A stretch of 8,703 nucleotides of DNA, from contig JAUXFJ010000052.1 of the NCBI GenBank assembly GCA_030620065.1, positions 1-8,703 of the forward strand, written 5' to 3'. How positions within the stretch are numbered: the stretch's first letter is position 1; every line of letters begins with the position of its first letter. A model generated the notes under the pieces. That model saw nothing but the letters and a program-made list of their open reading frames with translations, made no database searches and was not told where the DNA came from. Position numbers and translations under genes: made by a program. The DNA comes from Anaerolineaceae bacterium. Lineage in GTDB: Bacteria > Chloroflexota > Anaerolineae > Anaerolineales > Anaerolineaceae. Positions 6,341 through 8,703 of the stretch are shown here, one piece after another.

Positions 6341-6577
6341 TTAAACCACAAACAAAATAACAAATGCAATAACAAGACAATATATAGCAATTGCCTCTGA
6401 AAAAGCAACACCCAAAAGCATATTGACAAACAAGTTATTATATGCATCCGGGTTGCGCGCCATGCCCTGCATTGCGCCTTGAATACTCAAACCAACGCCA
6501 ATACCGCCGCCTAAGGCTCCAATCATAGCTATTCCGGCGCCAATCAGCCTGGCTGCCTCTACAATATCACCAGTCAT
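6341..6577 (-). CDS. atpE: ATP synthase subunit c (proteolipid ring subunit)
   Basis: Subunit c forms the rotating membrane ring that carries ions past subunit a. The 78-residue protein is a two-helix hairpin: helix 1 with the Gly-rich packing motif GALGGGIGVG (20-29), the polar loop ARNP (40-43) that meets F1, and helix 2 with the ion-binding E61 in GVAFSEAIAIY. The positions that in sodium-type rings are Gln (helix 1) and Ser or Thr right after the Glu are V28 and A62 here, so proton coupling is predicted. The start ATG at 6577 has GGAGG 11 bases upstream and AGAGG closer. It lies 26 bp after atpB and 5 bp before atpF. Confidence 0.96.
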   Translation of the reverse strand: MTGDIVEAARLIGAGIAMIGALGGGIGVGLSIQGAMQGMARNPDAYNNLFVNMLLGVAFSEAIAIYCLVIAFVILFVV

Positions 6578-6603
6578 TTCCTCTTATACCTCCAAAAACT
6601 TTC

Positions 6604-7614
6604 CTATCCCTCTACGACAGGGATCGGCCGTTCATCTTTTTGTGTTTCTTCTTGCTCTTCACCGCGTATGGCTTGGCTCATAAATACCATGGTCAATAAG
6701 CCAAATACCAGTGCCTGGATCAAACCCATAAATAATTCAAACAGCATAACGCCAGATTGGCCAATCACAGGGATGAAGGTACCACTTAAGGCAAGCAAAA
6801 CCATCCCCGCAAAGATGCTCCCAAAAAGACGGAACGTGAATGATATTATCTTTGCAAATTCACTGATCAGCTCCAATACGCTAACCATAAAATCCATGAC
6901 ACCTAAGCCAGGTTTACTGAATAATGTGCTTACATTGAAAAACCTTTTCGAATAGATGAATCCTTGATATCGCAGCCCCATCACTTGTATGCTGATGACA
7001 GAGATCAAACCGAGGGCAAGTGTGAAATTTAGATCTGTTGATGGTGATCTGACAAAAGTTACCAGACTATATAACTGTGCAGCATCTGCCTGGCGTGTGA
7101 TCGTTGACAGCACTCCAGGGATGAGCGTCTTAATTACATAGCCTGAAGCGCTTGGCACCAGGAGGCCAATACCTTCAATACCCGGCATTAGATCCAGCAA
7201 GTTAGCCACCAGAACAGTCAAGGTAATCGTCGCAAACCACGGGAAAACCTTCTTTGCCCATTTTCCAGCGGTCTTTTCGGTCAGGTCAAATAGTACCTCA
7301 AGGATTGCCACAATCACACCACCGATTGATTTACCTGGGATGTTGCTGCTCTTTAATGTCTTGCGAACCGCCAATGCCAGACCAACGATGATCAGGTCTA
7401 CAAGCAGTATACCTATCAATGAGTTGGTCAGATAAAAATCGCCAATTACAGGCAAGTTGAATAAGGGTCCTGCTACTTCCGCAGAGGCTGCTTCGATATC
7501 CGGCTGGACGGGAGGAATAAAAAAAGCCGCCAATCCTGTCAAAACTAAGAGTGCCAGCGCGATCCAGCGGAATAGTCCATGGCGGTGCTGATGTTTTTTA
7601 ATCTTTCTCATCAC
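6604..7614 (-). CDS. atpB: ATP synthase subunit a
   Basis: Subunit a forms the ion half-channels beside the c ring. The 336-residue protein is hydrophobic with several membrane helices. The key region ISFTFRLFGSIFAGMVLL (257-274) carries R262, equivalent to the essential arginine of E. coli, and the last helix LIQALVFGLLTMVFMS (298-313) carries Q300, matching its conserved glutamine. It is longer than the 271 residues of E. coli, with an extra stretch around 143-195 before the conserved core and a charged C-terminal tail (318-329). The start is GTG (7614) directly followed by ATG (7611). AGGAG lies 7 or 10 bases upstream, inside the end of atpI, which it overlaps by 17 nt, implying coupled translation. 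Confidence 0.95.
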   Translation of the reverse strand: MMRKIKKHQHRHGLFRWIALALLVLTGLAAFFIPPVQPDIEAASAEVAGPLFNLPVIGDFYLTNSLIGILLVDLIIVGLALAVRKTLKSSNIPGKSIGGVIVAILEVLFDLTEKTAGKWAKKVFPWFATITLTVLVANLLDLMPGIEGIGLLVPSASGYVIKTLIPGVLSTITRQADAAQLYSLVTFVRSPSTDLNFTLALGLISVISIQVMGLRYQGFIYSKRFFNVSTLFSKPGLGVMDFMVSVLELISEFAKIISFTFRLFGSIFAGMVLLALSGTFIPVIGQSGVMLFELFMGLIQALVFGLLTMVFMSQAIRGEEQEETQKDERPIPVVEG

Positions 7615-7912
7615 CCGCCCACTCCTCTTTTAGCGCAGTCATCTCGTTTTCTTCTAAACTTTTCTTTTTTAATCGTGCCTTCACGGTCATATACACCAGA
7701 CTTAGCGCCAAAGGGGCGCTCAACACTAACATGCTGAGGGTCAACCATGGCTTGGTCTCAAAATGTGCACCCAGCCAGAAACCAATAAAAGTAAATAAAC
7801 CCGCAATGATAAGTGTCAGGCAGCCCACCTGAAATGTCACTACTGCAAAATTATGCGCTGGTATTTTAGCCCCTGAATTATCCTGCGAAGGCTCTTGACC
7901 CATTCGAAACAT
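7598..7912 (-). CDS. atpI: AtpI-like membrane protein of the ATP synthase operon
   Basis: AtpI family proteins are small two-helix membrane proteins encoded in front of ATP synthase genes. They have been implicated in c-ring assembly and magnesium or calcium uptake. The 104 residues contain two hydrophobic helices (about 26-49 and 56-77) joined by the typical linker GFWLGAHFETKPWL, which matches the family pattern G-x-L-D-x-x-F-x-T-x-P except that Gly replaces the usual Asp. A basic stretch and an acidic tail (EEW, DEKD) follow. It overlaps atpB by 17 nt. The first ATG (7912) overlaps a TATAAT box and has no close ribosome site. A second in-frame ATG at 7903 would give 101 residues and would sit one base after the predicted transcription start. 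Family assignment rests on pattern, size and context. Confidence 0.8.
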   Translation of the reverse strand: MFRMGQEPSQDNSGAKIPAHNFAVVTFQVGCLTLIIAGLFTFIGFWLGAHFETKPWLTLSMLVLSAPLALSLVYMTVKARLKKKSLEENEMTALKEEWAGDEKD

Positions 7913-7919
7913 TATAACA
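7911..7919 (-). promoter_or_regulatory. Candidate extended -10 promoter of the atpI-atpB-atpE-atpF operon
   Basis: Read on the minus strand, TGTTATAAT gives a perfect -10 box (7916-7911) with an upstream TGn. There is no good -35, which extended -10 promoters can tolerate. Transcription would begin about position 7904, one base before an in-frame ATG of atpI at 7903. The box lies at the end of the 27-bp gap after the upstream gene, so it may add to readthrough from that gene. Confidence 0.5.
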
Positions 7920-7939
7920 CTAAACCCTTATTTCGATTT

Positions 7940-8575
7940 CTATGCAGAATGTTCCATCTTTACCCCCCAGATCATCATCCCACCCCAGAGTAAAAGCCCG
8001 AGCATACCCAGCCATGTAGCTGATATTGTATTTAATCCCCACAGGCTCTTAATTTCTGATTGAATATCCAGGGCAGCAATCGGTACCTCGATCATTTCTC
8101 CATTTTTATCCATGAAATCAAGATTCACCCACAAAGTGCCCTGATATTCACCCTCAGTATCACCTTGCAACTGCCATGCTAAAGTTGTGACGCGGCTTTC
8201 ATCAAAAGCTGTCTGAATCTCACCCTGCGGAGATTGACTCAAACCGATCATCGCCAATTCAGCAGATAGTACGATCTGGTAATCCTCGTTCGCGGGGAAA
8301 GATTCAAGAACCTCCCCTGGATTTACCTGCAGCCATACTTCGGCGGTATCTCCAGCTTTGATCTGCTTTGGCCAGCGTAAGCAAAGACTGATATCATGGT
8401 GTGTTGCCAATTCCAAACCCTCCGGGCTCGCGGGCAGTAAACCAGCAGGGATGGTCAGCTTTTGCTCAAGGCGCTCAGAAGGCAGCAAGCGCCATACCAG
8501 CAGAATCGCCGAAAACGACAAGAAGATCAAGCCAATCAATAATGGCAGCTTCTTAATGAATTTTCTTGATTTCAC
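7940..8575 (-). CDS. Membrane-anchored protein with an extracytoplasmic domain, unknown function
   Basis: I do not recognise this 211-residue protein. It has a basic N-terminus and a membrane helix (about 11-30), then a domain of about 150 residues expected outside the membrane, and a second helix (about 184-204, Trp/Gly/Met rich) before a short tail. The middle domain (33-180) shows alternating strand-like segments such as KAGDTAEVWLQVNP (73-86) and GEYQGTLWVNLDF (142-154), consistent with a beta-sandwich, with a single cysteine (C65) and no catalytic motif I can name. The start is GTG at 8575, overlapping the stop of the preceding gene in GTGA. It ends 27 bp before atpI on the same strand, so it may be co-transcribed with the ATP synthase genes. 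A role in assembly or an unrelated envelope function are both possible. Confidence 0.75.
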   Translation of the reverse strand: MKSRKFIKKLPLLIGLIFLSFSAILLVWRLLPSERLEQKLTIPAGLLPASPEGLELATHHDISLCLRWPKQIKAGDTAEVWLQVNPGEVLESFPANEDYQIVLSAELAMIGLSQSPQGEIQTAFDESRVTTLAWQLQGDTEGEYQGTLWVNLDFMDKNGEMIEVPIAALDIQSEIKSLWGLNTISATWLGMLGLLLWGGMMIWGVKMEHSA

Positions 8576-8703
8576 CCTATAACAGCCATAAGTATCAGAC
8601 CTGTCAGGATAAGTACGCCGCTTAAGACGCTTAGCAAGTTGTTAGCACTGCTTAAACCCAGAAAAAGACCAAAGGGTGCAAGGATCTCAAGGACTAATGC
8701 GGC
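8572..8703 (-). CDS. C-terminal end of a hydrophobic membrane protein (partial at window edge)
   Basis: A frame open from the right edge of the window ends at TGA (8574-8572) and encodes 43 residues, almost all hydrophobic: LEILAPFGLFLGLSSANN, then LLSVLSGVLILTGLILMAVIG. This looks like one and a half to two membrane helices at a protein's C-terminus. Its stop overlaps the GTG of the next gene by 4 nt (GTGA), a strong sign that this frame is real and that the two genes are translationally coupled. The family cannot be told from this fragment. Confidence 0.65.
   Translation of the reverse strand, partial: AALVLEILAPFGLFLGLSSANNLLSVLSGVLILTGLILMAVIG

Noticed and set aside
6336..6380. N-terminal extension of atpF to TTG 6380
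   Set aside because: It overlaps atpE and adds a Cys-rich stretch unlike any b subunit. The ATG at 6335 gives the normal N-terminus before the membrane helix.
1..8703. CRISPR array, insertion sequence, tRNA or rRNA gene
   Set aside because: No spaced direct repeats, transposase motifs, terminal inverted repeats or tRNA-like T-loop and CCA patterns were seen on either strand.

Overview
The window is about 8.7 kb of ordinary bacterial chromosome, and gene content and protein style point to the phylum Chloroflexota, probably class Anaerolineae. The clues are a MurE with the FGSAGLRD and EDPR variant motifs, a b/delta-type ATP synthase stator subunit and an a subunit with a long periplasmic insertion. 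The lineage is inferred from protein style and was not checked against a database. Genes are tightly packed, and no mobile elements, CRISPR arrays, rRNA or tRNA genes were seen.

Left part (1-3752). A possible C-terminal remnant of a plus-strand gene (2-124) converges on plsY (minus strand, phospholipid acyltransferase). plsY and rpsO are divergent from a ~320-bp intergenic region with a readable promoter for each. rpsO (ribosomal protein S15) is followed by pnp (polynucleotide phosphorylase) in the widely conserved rpsO-pnp order. The rpsO leader and the 213-nt rpsO-pnp gap both hold stable inverted repeats, likely regulatory or RNA-processing structures.

Middle (3753-5594). pnp and murE converge on a strong bidirectional terminator (3778-3802), with a second hairpin next to the murE stop. 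murE (minus) adds the third residue of the peptidoglycan stem peptide. It stands alone here, outside a division/cell-wall cluster, and its residue-selecting motif is non-standard. A terminator (5549-5577) separates it from the ATP synthase genes.

Right part (5595-8703, all minus, read right to left): the end of a membrane protein, a 211-residue two-TM protein of unknown function overlapping it by 4 nt, then atpI, atpB (a), atpE (c) and atpF (b carrying a delta C-terminal domain). The F1 genes are not next to the F0 genes: transcription appears to stop straight after atpF, so alpha, beta, gamma and epsilon must be encoded elsewhere. A TATAAT with an extended -10 overlaps the atpI start and could give a nearly leaderless transcript.

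Most of the window is housekeeping. The points most worth following are the b/delta fusion in an F0-only operon, the unrecognised genes just upstream of atpI, the RNA structures around rpsO and pnp, and the MurE specificity motif.
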